DNA of 64,000 bases from an uncultured Rhodospirillaceae bacterium (GTDB taxonomy: Bacteria; Pseudomonadota; Alphaproteobacteria; CAAGCB01; CAG-977). The DNA lies in contig URSF01000009.1 in the NCBI GenBank assembly GCA_900550445.1, positions 1 to 64,000 of the forward strand, read 5' to 3'. A model generated the notes under the pieces. That model saw nothing but the letters and a program-made list of their open reading frames with translations. It had not been told where the DNA came from and searched no databases. Positions 27,325 to 37,100 of the stretch are shown here, one piece after another. The position numbers and the translations under genes were made by a program. The stretch's first letter is position 1. Every line of letters begins with the position of its first letter.

Positions 27325-28593
27325 TATCGTTACGGCGCCTTTTAAATGAACGGCCGCCAGCTCGGCGGTTTTGGCGTCTTCCGCATGGACGAAAGCCAAA
27401 GGCACGCGCGCGGAAACGTACATTCCCGGCCGACAGACGTTGCTGTAACCGGCCGAATAGTCAATCCGCTGTTCCTGATACAGTCTGCCTGCGCCCATTT
27501 CCAAAACGGCCAGACCGATCCAGCGCAAATTCATCTTGGAAACGTATCCTTCTTTGTCCGGATAAACAGGCTGAATTACCGGGGCCGTCGGCAGAAAAGC
27601 TGCCGGATTGGAAATAAAGTTCGGCAAAACGCCCTGTTCGTATAACATGCGGCTGAAACATTCGGCCGCCCGTCCCGATCCCAAAGCCCGTTCGATTTTT
27701 TCGGCGGCCTGTTCCTGATTTTCAACGATTTTATTTTGAATTAAAACGGTGGAACAAATATTGACAACCAGTTCATGCAATTCCGGATCGCGGGGACCCG
27801 TTCCCGTCAGATAAGCCCAGATTTCATAAATTTCCAACGCGTTGCCGATATTCTGGCCGACGATATGATCCATCTGCGATAACGTGATGTCCGTCGTAAT
27901 GCCAAAAGCCGGAGCGCATTCTTTGATTTTTTGTGCGCATGTTTCGGCTTCCTGCAGCGAAGGCGTAAAAGAACCGCTGCCGACTTTGACGTCGACAGTC
28001 AGGTTTTTGATGCCGCTGGCAATCTTTTTCACCAGCAGCGACATTATCATCAAAGGAATACTGCTGACCGTCGCCGTCACATCTCGGATTGACTGTATGC
28101 GCAGATCCGCCGGCGCGATTTGTTCCGTCGGCGACATAAAAGCGCAACCGCTTTCACGCAGCGTCTTTTTAAACCGTGCTAAAGTCGGACGCGAAGTAAA
28201 GCCCTTGATGCTGTCCAGTTTGTCCAACGTGCCGCCGGCATGGTATTGTATTCTTTCACAGATCATGGGGACATAAATGCCGCATGCGGCCAATAACGGC
28301 GCTGCGATAATTTCGGATTTGTCGCCGACTCCGAACATCGTGTAAACAGAGGCCACGGGGCCGTTTAAATCAACGCTGTTCCAATCTAAAATAATGCCCG
28401 TTTCAACAATCGCGTTAACGAAAGCGATAATTTCATCGTTGTTTAATCCGTTGATTAATGCGGCCATTAACAAAGCGGAAATTTGCCCGTCGGCGATTGA
28501 CCAATCATCAATGCCTTGAACAAATTCTTCGATTTCCTGTTTGGTTAAGGTTTCTCCGTCACGTTTTTTGCGAATGATATCCTGCGGCAGCAT
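27307..28593 (-). CDS. Divergent thymidine phosphorylase-like protein
   Basis: The 428-residue protein is clearly homologous to DeoA along its whole length, as is its neighbour at 29907. The phosphate-binding loop KHS(S/T)GGVGD is replaced by VYTMFGVGD (83-91), so the Lys and His are lost. GRGLGHTGG is replaced by ERIQYHAGG. The base-binding residues remain (Arg170 in IRDVTAT, Ser185 and Lys189 in SLLVKK). It may use another substrate, bind without catalysis, or regulate DeoA. The frame is intact, so it is not a simple pseudogene. A terminator separates it from deoB. Confidence 0.85.
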   Translation of the reverse strand: MLPQDIIRKKRDGETLTKQEIEEFVQGIDDWSIADGQISALLMAALINGLNNDEIIAFVNAIVETGIILDWNSVDLNGPVASVYTMFGVGDKSEIIAAPLLAACGIYVPMICERIQYHAGGTLDKLDSIKGFTSRPTLARFKKTLRESGCAFMSPTEQIAPADLRIQSIRDVTATVSSIPLMIMSLLVKKIASGIKNLTVDVKVGSGSFTPSLQEAETCAQKIKECAPAFGITTDITLSQMDHIVGQNIGNALEIYEIWAYLTGTGPRDPELHELVVNICSTVLIQNKIVENQEQAAEKIERALGSGRAAECFSRMLYEQGVLPNFISNPAAFLPTAPVIQPVYPDKEGYVSKMNLRWIGLAVLEMGAGRLYQEQRIDYSAGYSNVCRPGMYVSARVPLAFVHAEDAKTAELAAVHLKGAVTISEQPV

Positions 28594-28615
28594 AATGTAT
28601 TCCCTGTAAAAGCAG

Positions 28616-28645
28616 AAAAAGGGCATTCTGCCGAATGCCCTTTTT
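28616..28645 (-). terminator. Bidirectional hairpin terminator between deoB and the phosphorylase paralogue
   Basis: GGGCATTC (28621-28628) pairs with GAATGCCC (28633-28640), flanked by five A on the left and five T on the right, so it can act in either direction. For the minus-strand deo operon it falls right after deoB. Confidence 0.88.
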
Positions 28646-28653
28646 ATAAAGGT

Positions 28654-29886
28654 TTATTTTAAAAACGATTTGCCGTTTTCAAACGGTTCCAGCCCGAAAT
28701 AATCCGCGATCGTCTGGCCGATGTCTGCGTATGTTTCGCGTCTGCCGATATAACGCGGCGCGATGCCTTTGCCGAACATGATAACGGGAACGTGTTCGCG
28801 CGTGTGGTCTGTTCCTTTGAACGTCGGATCGCAGCCGTGGTCCGCCGTGATGAAGTAAATGTCGCCTTCTTTCATTTCGGCGAACAGTTCGGGCAGACGG
28901 CTGTCAAAGTATTCCAAACCGGCCGCATAACCGGATACGTTGCGGCGGTGGCCCCAATCCATGTCAAAATTGACAAAGTTCGGGAAAATAATCGTATTGT
29001 CCGGCGCCGTTCTGATTTGTTCCAGCGTGCGGTCAAACAGCTGTTCCAATCCGACGGCGGGCAACGCCTGCGTAATACCCTGCGCGGCAAAAATATCGCT
29101 GATTTTTCCGATCGAAACGACGTTGCCGCCGGCTGCTTTCATTTTATCCAGAACCGTCGGAGCGGGCGGCAAAACGGAATAGTCATGACGTCCGCCGGTG
29201 CGTTTGAACGTTTCTTTGGTTTCGCCGTCAAACGGACGGGCGATTACACGGGCGATCACGCCGTTTTCCGTGTGTTCGTTTAAAATATCGCGGGCAATGT
29301 GGCAGATTTCATACAAGCGTTCCAGCCCGAAATGTTTTTCGTGGGCGCAGATCTGGAAAACGCTGTCTGCCGAAGTGTAAACGATCGGCTTGCCCGTTTT
29401 GACGCATTCTTCGCCCAGTTCTTCCAGAATGGCCGTACCGGAAGCTGCTTTGTTGCCCAAAACACCCGGAATTTTTGCCTTGGCAATGAATTCGTCAATA
29501 ATGTCCGCCGGAAAGCTGGGATATTCCGCCGGGAAGTATCCCCATTTAAACGTAACGGGAACGCCGGCCATTTCCCAATGCCCCGACGTGGTGTCTTTTC
29601 CTTTGCTGATTTCTTTGGAAAAGCCGTAAACGCCCGTAATTTCGGAAACGGGAATTTCCAGATTGGGGGCGTATTCGCCGTTACATTGTTTATAAAGCTC
29701 GCCTAAGCCCAGTTTGCACAGGTTCGGAAGTTTTAACGGGCCTGTCCGTCCGTTTTCGGCCTGTCCCTGCGCACAGGCGGCGGCGATATGGCCCAGCGTG
29801 TTCGCACCCGCGTCGCCGAAAGCTTCGGCGTCCGGCGCTTCTCCGCAGCCGAAAGAATCCATCATCAGAATAATTGCCCGTTTCAT
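28654..29886 (-). CDS. deoB: Phosphopentomutase
   Basis: DeoB interconverts (deoxy)ribose 1- and 5-phosphate. The 410-residue protein has the alkaline-phosphatase-superfamily metal sites: Asp10 in ILMMDSFGCGE, the phospho-Thr region GKDTTSGHWEM and TADHGCDPTFKGTDHTREHVP. ATG 29886 is chosen since GAGG lies 8 nt upstream; an in-frame GTG three codons earlier overlaps that site. It is the fifth gene of the cdd-PNP-deoC-deoA-deoB operon and links the phosphorylases to DeoC. Confidence 0.96.
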   Translation of the reverse strand: MKRAIILMMDSFGCGEAPDAEAFGDAGANTLGHIAAACAQGQAENGRTGPLKLPNLCKLGLGELYKQCNGEYAPNLEIPVSEITGVYGFSKEISKGKDTTSGHWEMAGVPVTFKWGYFPAEYPSFPADIIDEFIAKAKIPGVLGNKAASGTAILEELGEECVKTGKPIVYTSADSVFQICAHEKHFGLERLYEICHIARDILNEHTENGVIARVIARPFDGETKETFKRTGGRHDYSVLPPAPTVLDKMKAAGGNVVSIGKISDIFAAQGITQALPAVGLEQLFDRTLEQIRTAPDNTIIFPNFVNFDMDWGHRRNVSGYAAGLEYFDSRLPELFAEMKEGDIYFITADHGCDPTFKGTDHTREHVPVIMFGKGIAPRYIGRRETYADIGQTIADYFGLEPFENGKSFLK

Positions 29887-29906
29887 TGTGTTCACCTCGT
29901 AAAAAA

Positions 29907-31226
29907 TTAAGCCGTTACAGTTTCGTACACAATCGGTGTTTCAACCGGTTTTTCCTCACTGGTTTGAATAGATGACCGCAGCTGTTTTTCCGCCGCGGCA
30001 AAAGTGTCTTCGTTTGCTGCGTGAATAACGGCAATCGGTTTTCCCGTTTCCACCCTGTCGCCGATCTGGATAAAGTCGGTAAAACCGACGGAATGATCCA
30101 GCCGCTGGTCAAAGTTTTTGCGCTGGCCGCCCAGAATAATCATTGTCGTGCCGATTTTATAAGTGTCCATGGCGCTGACATAACCGGTTTTATCCGTATA
30201 AACGGGACGAATAACGGCGGCTTTCGGCAAATATTTCCACGGATCTTCCAACAGATCCGACGGTCCGCCCAGCGCCGCGGTCATTTTGGCAAAACATTCC
30301 GCAGCTTTGCCGCAATCCAAAGCCTGCTGTAATTTTGTGCGCGCTTCTTGTTCATCGGCGGCCAGATTTTTCAACATTAATGCCTCGCTGCACAAAGTCA
30401 TAACCAGTTCGTTTAAACGCGGGTTGCGTCTTTCACCTTTAAGATAGGCGATGGCTTCGCCGACTTCAAGAGCGTTCCCCACACAGTCGCCCAGCACCTG
30501 ATCCATGTTGGTCAGCAGGGCGCGCGCGGATATTCCCGCGCCGACGGCGACGCTGACCATTGTTTCGGCCAGGCTGCGCGCTTCGTCCCGGCTGGCCATG
30601 AATGCGCCGTTGCCGCATTTTAAGTCCATGATCAGCGCGTCTAATCCGGCCGACAGTTTTTTTGACAGAATCGAAGCCGTAATCAGCGGCGCCGATTCGA
30701 TTGTCGCCGTTACGTCGCGTATCGCATAAAACCGTTTGTCTGCCGGAACCAGATCGCCGGTCTGGCCGATAATCGCGCAGCCGATTTCTTTTGTGACTTT
30801 GTAAAACTGATCCAGCGACGGAATCGTCGTATATCCCGGAATGGATTCGATCTTGTCTAACGTACCGCCCGTATGCCCCAAACCGCGTCCCGCGATCATC
30901 GGAACATATGCGCCGCACGCCGCCAGCAACGGAGCCAAAATCAAACTGACGCTGTCGCCGACGCCGCCGGACGAATGTTTGTCCAAAACCGGACCGTTCA
31001 AATCTTTATCGGCCCAATTCATGACTTCGCCCGACCGCATCATGGCGCGTGTCAAAGCGGTTGTTTCTTCCGGATCCATGCCGCGCAGGTAGACCGCCAT
31101 GGTGAAAGCCGCAATCTGACATTCGGAAACGGACCAGTCGACCGCTCCTTTGATGAAGAATTCAATTTCTTCTTTTGTCAGCTTTTGGCCGTCGCGTTTA
31201 TGACGAATGACTTCCTGCGCCAGCAT
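29907..31226 (-). CDS. deoA: Thymidine phosphorylase
   Basis: DeoA cleaves thymidine or deoxyuridine with phosphate to the base and deoxyribose 1-phosphate. The 439-residue protein is full length and has intact motifs: DKHSSGGVGD (phosphate loop), GRGLGHTGGTLDK, RDVTATIES and SILSKKLSAG. It lies 3 nt after deoC and 20 nt before deoB, clearly in one operon. It is the catalytic reference for the divergent paralogue at 27307. Confidence 0.97.
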   Translation of the reverse strand: MLAQEVIRHKRDGQKLTKEEIEFFIKGAVDWSVSECQIAAFTMAVYLRGMDPEETTALTRAMMRSGEVMNWADKDLNGPVLDKHSSGGVGDSVSLILAPLLAACGAYVPMIAGRGLGHTGGTLDKIESIPGYTTIPSLDQFYKVTKEIGCAIIGQTGDLVPADKRFYAIRDVTATIESAPLITASILSKKLSAGLDALIMDLKCGNGAFMASRDEARSLAETMVSVAVGAGISARALLTNMDQVLGDCVGNALEVGEAIAYLKGERRNPRLNELVMTLCSEALMLKNLAADEQEARTKLQQALDCGKAAECFAKMTAALGGPSDLLEDPWKYLPKAAVIRPVYTDKTGYVSAMDTYKIGTTMIILGGQRKNFDQRLDHSVGFTDFIQIGDRVETGKPIAVIHAANEDTFAAAEKQLRSSIQTSEEKPVETPIVYETVTA

Positions 31227-31229
31227 ATT

Positions 31230-31982
31230 TTAATATCCTTTGTTTTCCGCGGGTGCGGCCGCATACCCCATTGAAGCCAACAGGCTGTCGCGCAAACCGC
31301 TGGCGCCGAAGCGGAACGTTTTGACGTTCGCCCATTTCGGTCCCATGATTTTATCGGCCAGCGTCAGGTAATCCGCGGCCTGTTCCGTCGTGCGCACGCC
31401 GCCGGAAGCTTTAAAACCGACGGGTTTGCCGGATTCACGGATAACTTCCAACATGGCGTTGGCCGCTTCCAGTGTTGCGGAAACGGGCGTTTTGCCGGTT
31501 GACGTTTTAATAAAATCCGCGCCGCATTCGATTGACAGACGGGACGCTTCGGCAATCAAAGCCGCGTGTGCCAAAACGCCGCTTTCGATGATCACTTTCA
31601 TCACTTTTCCTTTGCAGGCTTCGCGCGTCGCCGTCAACAAAGCCGCCGCCGTATCCTTGTCGCCGTCCATAAAGGCTTTGTATGGCAGAACAACGTCAAT
31701 TTCATCGGCGCCGTCGGCAACGGCCTGTTTGGTTTCGGCGACGGTTGCTTCGATATCCGTGCCGCCGTGCGGAAAATTAACGACGGTCGCCACTTTAACG
31801 CCGGTGCCTTCCAGTTCTTTTTTTGCCGTTTTAACAAAACGCGGCCAGATGCAGACGGCGGCCGTTTTACCGAAATCACCGTGCGCTTTCGCGCACAGGG
31901 CGACAACCGTTTCCGCGGTGTCATTGTCGTTTAAGCTGGTCAGATCCAGCAATGATAAAGCTCTTTGAGCGACTTCTTTCAT
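31230..31982 (-). CDS. deoC: Deoxyribose-phosphate aldolase
   Basis: DeoC splits deoxyribose 5-phosphate to acetaldehyde and glyceraldehyde 3-phosphate. Start at 31982 gives 250 residues. The Schiff-base lysine is Lys159 in FIKTSTGK and the second active lysine is Lys191 in GFKASGGVRT. The C-terminus FRFGASGLRDSLLA fits the class I enzyme. One nucleotide separates it from the phosphorylase stop upstream and three from deoA downstream. Confidence 0.97.
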   Translation of the reverse strand: MKEVAQRALSLLDLTSLNDNDTAETVVALCAKAHGDFGKTAAVCIWPRFVKTAKKELEGTGVKVATVVNFPHGGTDIEATVAETKQAVADGADEIDVVLPYKAFMDGDKDTAAALLTATREACKGKVMKVIIESGVLAHAALIAEASRLSIECGADFIKTSTGKTPVSATLEAANAMLEVIRESGKPVGFKASGGVRTTEQAADYLTLADKIMGPKWANVKTFRFGASGLRDSLLASMGYAAAPAENKGY

Positions 31983-31983
31983 T

Positions 31984-32799
31984 TTAAATCTCCGTAACAA
32001 AACGTGTTAAGATGCGCTGCAGTTTTTTACCGGCTTCGTTAGCCTGCGCAATCGTTTCGTCATGCGTCTGCTTGTCCGCGACCATGCCGGCGCCGTAGTT
32101 GGTAATAACGGAAACGCCGACGACTTTCATGCCGCAATGAACGCCGCACAAAGTTTCGGATACCGTGGACATGCCGACGGCGTCCGCCCCCAGAATACGG
32201 AACATTCTGATTTCGGCGGGGGTTTCAAAGTTGGGCCCTGACGTCATCAGATAAACACCCGAACGCATATTGATGCCTTCCTGTTCCGCCGTTTTCAGCA
32301 GTTTCTGGCGCAGTTCGGGATCATACGCATAAGTCATGTCCGGGAAACGCGGCCCTACGGTTTCATCGTTCGGTCCGACCAGCGGATTACAGCCCGACAG
32401 GTTAATATGATCGGAAATGATCATCAGGCTGCCGGGACCCATGTCAATGTTCAAAGAACCTGACGCATTCGTCAAAATCAGCTTTTCGATTCCCAGCTTT
32501 TTGTAGGAACGGATCACCAAAGCCAAAGCCGCCGGTGTGTGTCCTTCATAGAAATGAACGCGTCCCTGCATGCATAAAACGTCGACGCCGTTTAATTTTC
32601 CAACGACCAGACGTCCGGCATGACCGGATACGGTTGATTTCGGGAAACCTTCGATTTCTTCGTAAGGAATGATGACGGGGTTTTCGATCGCTTCTGCAAC
32701 GCCGCCCAATCCGCTGCCCAGAATAATGCCGATTTTAGGCGTATAGCCGCCGATTTTCGCTTTGATCTGCTGAGCAACCTGGTTGATAGTTTCTTTCAT
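31984..32799 (-). CDS. Purine nucleoside phosphorylase (trimeric type)
   Basis: This enzyme cleaves purine (deoxy)nucleosides with phosphate. The 271-residue size and motifs (GIILGSGLGG, GRVHFYEGH, LTNASGSLN, TSGPNFETPAEIRM, VITNYGAGM) place it in the trimeric PNP family (PunA/XapA) rather than hexameric DeoD. It sits between cdd and deoC in the nucleoside operon, so its sugar product feeds DeoB and DeoC. RBS AAGAGGA-like sequence precedes the ATG. Confidence 0.95.
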   Translation of the reverse strand: MKETINQVAQQIKAKIGGYTPKIGIILGSGLGGVAEAIENPVIIPYEEIEGFPKSTVSGHAGRLVVGKLNGVDVLCMQGRVHFYEGHTPAALALVIRSYKKLGIEKLILTNASGSLNIDMGPGSLMIISDHINLSGCNPLVGPNDETVGPRFPDMTYAYDPELRQKLLKTAEQEGINMRSGVYLMTSGPNFETPAEIRMFRILGADAVGMSTVSETLCGVHCGMKVVGVSVITNYGAGMVADKQTHDETIAQANEAGKKLQRILTRFVTEI

Positions 32800-32830
32800 A
32801 AACTTCCTCTTTTTTACAAGACATTCCGAT

Positions 32831-33232
32831 TTAACGTTTCAGATTTTCCGGGCCGAACGAAACCGGTAAAAGTTCGTCCAGAGTCATTGATTTGCGAACG
32901 CCGTTTCTGTCGCAAATGTGGATAACGGCGTCCGGGGTTGCGAATTCGCGTATCCGCTGACGGCACGAACCGCACGGCGATACCAGACGTTCGCCGTTTC
33001 CCATAACGACCATTTCCTGAATTTTAGTGTCTCCGCCCAAAATCATGGCGGAAATAGCGCCCTGTTCCGCGCAGGAACCTGCGGGATAGGCCGCATTTTC
33101 AACGTTACAGCCGGCATACAGCCTGCCGCTTTGCGCTTTTATGACCGCGCCGACGGAAAATTCGGAATAAGGAACATAAGCCTTTTCCATTGCCGCGCGG
33201 GCCATTTGCAGCATTTCATCAAGTGTATTCAT
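32831..33232 (-). CDS. cdd: Cytidine deaminase
   Basis: This enzyme deaminates cytidine and deoxycytidine to uridine forms. The 133-residue protein has the zinc site: Cys54 and catalytic Glu56 in SCAEQGA, and Cys87 and Cys90 in PCGSC, the tetrameric cdd pattern. It is the first gene of the minus-strand nucleoside operon and is divergent from upp, 193 bp away. TTGACG in the minus-strand gap may be its -35 box, but I see no convincing -10. Confidence 0.96.
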   Translation of the reverse strand: MNTLDEMLQMARAAMEKAYVPYSEFSVGAVIKAQSGRLYAGCNVENAAYPAGSCAEQGAISAMILGGDTKIQEMVVMGNGERLVSPCGSCRQRIREFATPDAVIHICDRNGVRKSMTLDELLPVSFGPENLKR

Positions 33233-33355
33233 GACGCCACCTTCATATATATTTTATGCACTCTAAGATATAGGTTAAACTTTCGTCAAGCCATAAAAAT
33301 TTTTTTCCTGCCGTCGTCGCTGGTTAAAAAATCTTTCAAAATTAAAAAAATAAAG

Positions 33356-33384
33356 TTGGTTTTCTGTCAGTCGTACCGTATAAC
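33356..33384 (+). promoter_or_regulatory. Promoter of upp
   Basis: TTGGTT (33356-33361), a 17-bp spacer and TATAAC (33379-33384). The upp start follows 41 nt later. Confidence 0.65.
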
Positions 33385-33425
33385 ACTTTAAATGAGGATT
33401 TTTGTTTTAACCAAAGGATACTTTT

Positions 33426-34082
33426 ATGCCGAACAGTTCCGAATTTCCCAGCCTGCATGTTTTGAAACACCCTTTAATCCAGCATAAACTGACGTTAATG
33501 CGTGACGTAACGACGTCGACTCGCACGTTCAGAGAACTGCTGAAGGAAATCGCGCTGCTGATGGGATACGAAGTTACGCGCGATCTGCCGCTGACGTTTG
33601 AAGAAATCGAAACGCCTTTGTGTAAAATGACGGCGCCTGTCATTGCGGGGAAAAAGCTGGCCGTTGTTCCTATTCTGCGCGCGGGAATCGGCATGGCGGA
33701 CGGATTGCTGCAGCTGGTGCCTTCCGCTCGGGTGGGGCATATCGGTCTGTACCGCGACCCCGCGACGTTGCAGCCGGTTGAATATCTGGTCAAGCTGCCC
33801 CCTGTCGACGATCGTTTGTTCATATTGGTTGATCCGATGCTGGCAACGGGCAATTCTGCCGCCGCCGCGGTTGATACTCTGATCAAACACGGCGTGTCAG
33901 AGGATAAAATTATCTTTTTGGCTCTGGTCGCGGCGCCGGAAGGGGCGCGGGTCTTTACAAAACTGCACCCGAAAGTGCCGGTTTATGTCGCGGCGCTGGA
34001 CGAACGTTTAAACGAACACGGATATATTTTGCCGGGGCTGGGGGACGCGGGGGACCGTTTGTTCGGAACAAAAACCAGATAA
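33426..34082 (+). CDS. upp: Uracil phosphoribosyltransferase
   Basis: Upp makes UMP from uracil and PRPP, salvaging the base released by the nucleoside operon next door. The 218-residue protein shows the PRPP loop (VDPMLATGNSAAAAVDTL) and C-terminal uracil-binding GYILPGLGDAGDRLFGT. It has its own promoter and is divergent from cdd. A 34-nt gap separates it from the AsmA gene. Confidence 0.97.
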   Translation: MPNSSEFPSLHVLKHPLIQHKLTLMRDVTTSTRTFRELLKEIALLMGYEVTRDLPLTFEEIETPLCKMTAPVIAGKKLAVVPILRAGIGMADGLLQLVPSARVGHIGLYRDPATLQPVEYLVKLPPVDDRLFILVDPMLATGNSAAAAVDTLIKHGVSEDKIIFLALVAAPEGARVFTKLHPKVPVYVAALDERLNEHGYILPGLGDAGDRLFGTKTR

Positions 34083-34116
34083 ACTGAAACAGATTAACAG
34101 TGCGGAGTTTTGATTC

Positions 34117-37100
34117 GTGAAAAAGCTTATCATCATTCTTGGCGTTTTTGTGGTTTTGGTTGGAACGGGCGTTTATTTTATTTTACCGACCAACATTAAT
34201 TGGAATGAATATATTCAGGAAACGGCTGCTGCCGTCAAAGCGCGGACGGGGCTGACTTTGACCGTGCAGGGGCAGCCGGTGTTTTCCATGAAGCCGTCGC
34301 CTGTTTTAAAACTGGGGCAGATTCGGCTGGGAAATATTCAAGACGCCTCTTATCCGCAGATGATGACGGCCGCCCGCGCCGAAATTTTGTTTGATACGGG
34401 ATCTTTGTTCCGCAGGCAGATTAAAATCAAGAAAGTTACGCTTTTTTCGCCGCAGTTCTATTTTGAAACGATGCCGAACGGGAAATGGAACTGGCAAATA
34501 GCGTTTTTTGACCGTGCCGCCGCAAATGCGACGATCGGTTTTGACAGCCTGCTGCTGACGGACGGGGCGGCGGAAGTCAAAACGGACAAATATACGCCGG
34601 CGCAGAAATGGGATCGGGTCAATGCCGAATTGTTTGCCGACAGTATTCACGGGCCTTTTTTCTTTGAAGGAAACTTCGGCGCTTTGGCGTCCAGCTTCGG
34701 TTTTTCTTTAAAAGTCGAAAAATTTGTTCCCGCGCAGTCGCCTGATTTTTCCCTGCGTCTGATTAACGCACCGGCGGAAGCTTCTTTTGTTTTTACCGGA
34801 AAATACGGCTTGTCTGAAACCGACCGGGGAATTTTAACGGGCGGGCTGACATTTGATATTCGTAAACCGGATCAGTTTTTTGCTCTGCTGTATCCGCAGG
34901 AAAAATTGCCTTCCGTTCTTTTTCAGCCTGTCGTCGGAAATTTGCAACTGTTGAAAAACGCGCAGACCAGAACGACGGAAATGACGGATATTTTATTTAA
35001 GTACGGAACGTCTTCGGCAACGGGGCGGCTGTCGGTGCGTTCTTTGTCGCCCGATGAGGCTTCCGCCCGGCAGGCGCAGGAAGAAGAAGAAATTCTGCCG
35101 GACGAAGAGATTGTTTTAAGGGATCCCAATAATCCGTCCGAACCCGTGACGTTGGATAATACGCCTGTCCGGCAGACAAAACTGGCGCAGAATTTGCTGC
35201 CGAAAGTCGTTGACGGTTCCTTTATTTTTTCGCGTCTGGACGCCGATCCGTTTTTTGATAATTTAACGCCGATCGTCGTATTCCTGTCAAAAACGGGATA
35301 TTTTTCACGGACAAAAGATACGTATGCCTTTGATATGCTGTTTGATACCGTCAACTATAAAAAAGACGTCATTCACCAGCTGAAAAGTAAAATCAGTTCA
35401 ATTCCGGAAGGGGTGGCGTTTAAAGATATTTCCGCAACTTTGCCCAGTAACGCATATGTAACGGGAGAAGCAAATCTGGCACTGGGCAAGTCCGTGATGT
35501 TGTCCGGAAAGCTTTCCGCGCAGGCGGATAATGTCAGTGCGGTTTTAAATTGGCTGGGCTTTCCGCCGGCGGAAGAAATTCCTCAGAATCTTTTACGTCA
35601 GTTCAAGGCGGAAACGGAATTCAAACTGGCGCAGAACGGGTTGGTTTTATCGCAGATGAAAGGCATTCTGGATCAGACGGATTTTTCCGGCGGTATGGCT
35701 TTGCGTTTGGGAAATCGTAAAGCGCTCAGTGTTTCCGGCGATTTTTCGGAAATGAATCTTGCACAGTATTTTCCCGCGAAAAACAAGTTTTATGCGCAGA
35801 AACGTGAAGAATTTTCCAAATTGTCCGCAACTCAGAAAATTCAACGCCTGTTTGATTCTCTGGCTTTTTTGAATGATACGGATATCAGCCTGAAATTAAA
35901 AACGGCCGCTTTTTCCTGGGCGGATATTAATGCCGAAAATGTAAACGCCGATTTCGCCGTTGTCCGCGGACAGATGAAAATTAACGAAATCTCCGGTGAA
36001 AAAATTCTGGCTTCCACAGTTAAGCTGCGCGGCGATGCCGAAGGGTTCGGCGGGGATCCGAAATTCAGTAATTTCACGATCAATGTAAATGCTCAGCAAC
36101 TGTCGTCTTTGACACAGGCTTTGGGAATTCCTTTGTCGCGCAACGTTTCCGTTCAGGATAAAATGCAGCTGTCCGCAAAACTGACGGGGACGCTTCAGGC
36201 GATGCAGTTTGATACGGTCGTTGATTTCGGCACGATGCGTTTCGCCGTTCAGGGAGATATGCGCCAGTCTGCGCCGTCTGTGTTTGACTGGAATATGAAT
36301 GCGGATATTCACCATGAAAATTTCCGGAATTTTGTTCGTTTGTTTTCGGATAATTACCGGCCGGTTCTGGCTAATCCCGGCGCTTTGGATCTGCAGGGCA
36401 GGATCCTGAAAAACAAAGACCTGTTCCACTTGACGGATATGGCGGCACGGATCGGGGAAAATGAATTTAAAGGCAATATAAAAGTCGTCAGACAGACGGA
36501 TTCGTCCGTAATTACGGCCGAACTGGAATCACATGACCTGGCGCCGCTGGGTATGTTGCCCAGAGTTAATTTTGCGGAAACGGTTGCCGTTGATACGCAG
36601 AAAACGGTTCCGGAAGACATATGGACCAAAGACGGTATGTTAAGCCGTTTTGCCGCGGATTTGTCGTTTTCCCGCAAGCCGTTTGATTTTTCGTTTCTGG
36701 GAAAATACGAAGCTTCGATTGCTTTGAAGACAAACAGACTGTTTTTTAATTCGTTTGTGTTGTCAGATGTGGACAGCATTATCAAGTTGTCTGCCGACAA
36801 AATCGTCATTGATTTACGGCGTTCATTGTGGAATCGGGCTAACTTCGGCGGTATTTTCAATTTAACGCCCGCGGCTGACGGACTGTTGGATCTGCAGACG
36901 GCGGTACGTGTGTCGAATTTAAACATTCCGGCAAAGCTGTTTGATTCGGATACATTAAATATCGGCGCTGTCGAAGGGTTAATTCTTAACGCAAATTTGA
37001 AGGCCAAAGGCAAATCGACCAATGAACTGTTTACTTCGTTGACGGGAACAGGGACGCTGACGTTTAACAAAGCCGCTCTGGATCGTTTCAATATGGCTCA

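Noticed and set aside
27307..28593. Phosphorylase paralogue as a pseudogene
   Set aside because: The frame is intact over the full family length with a good start and codon use, and only the phosphate loop is altered.
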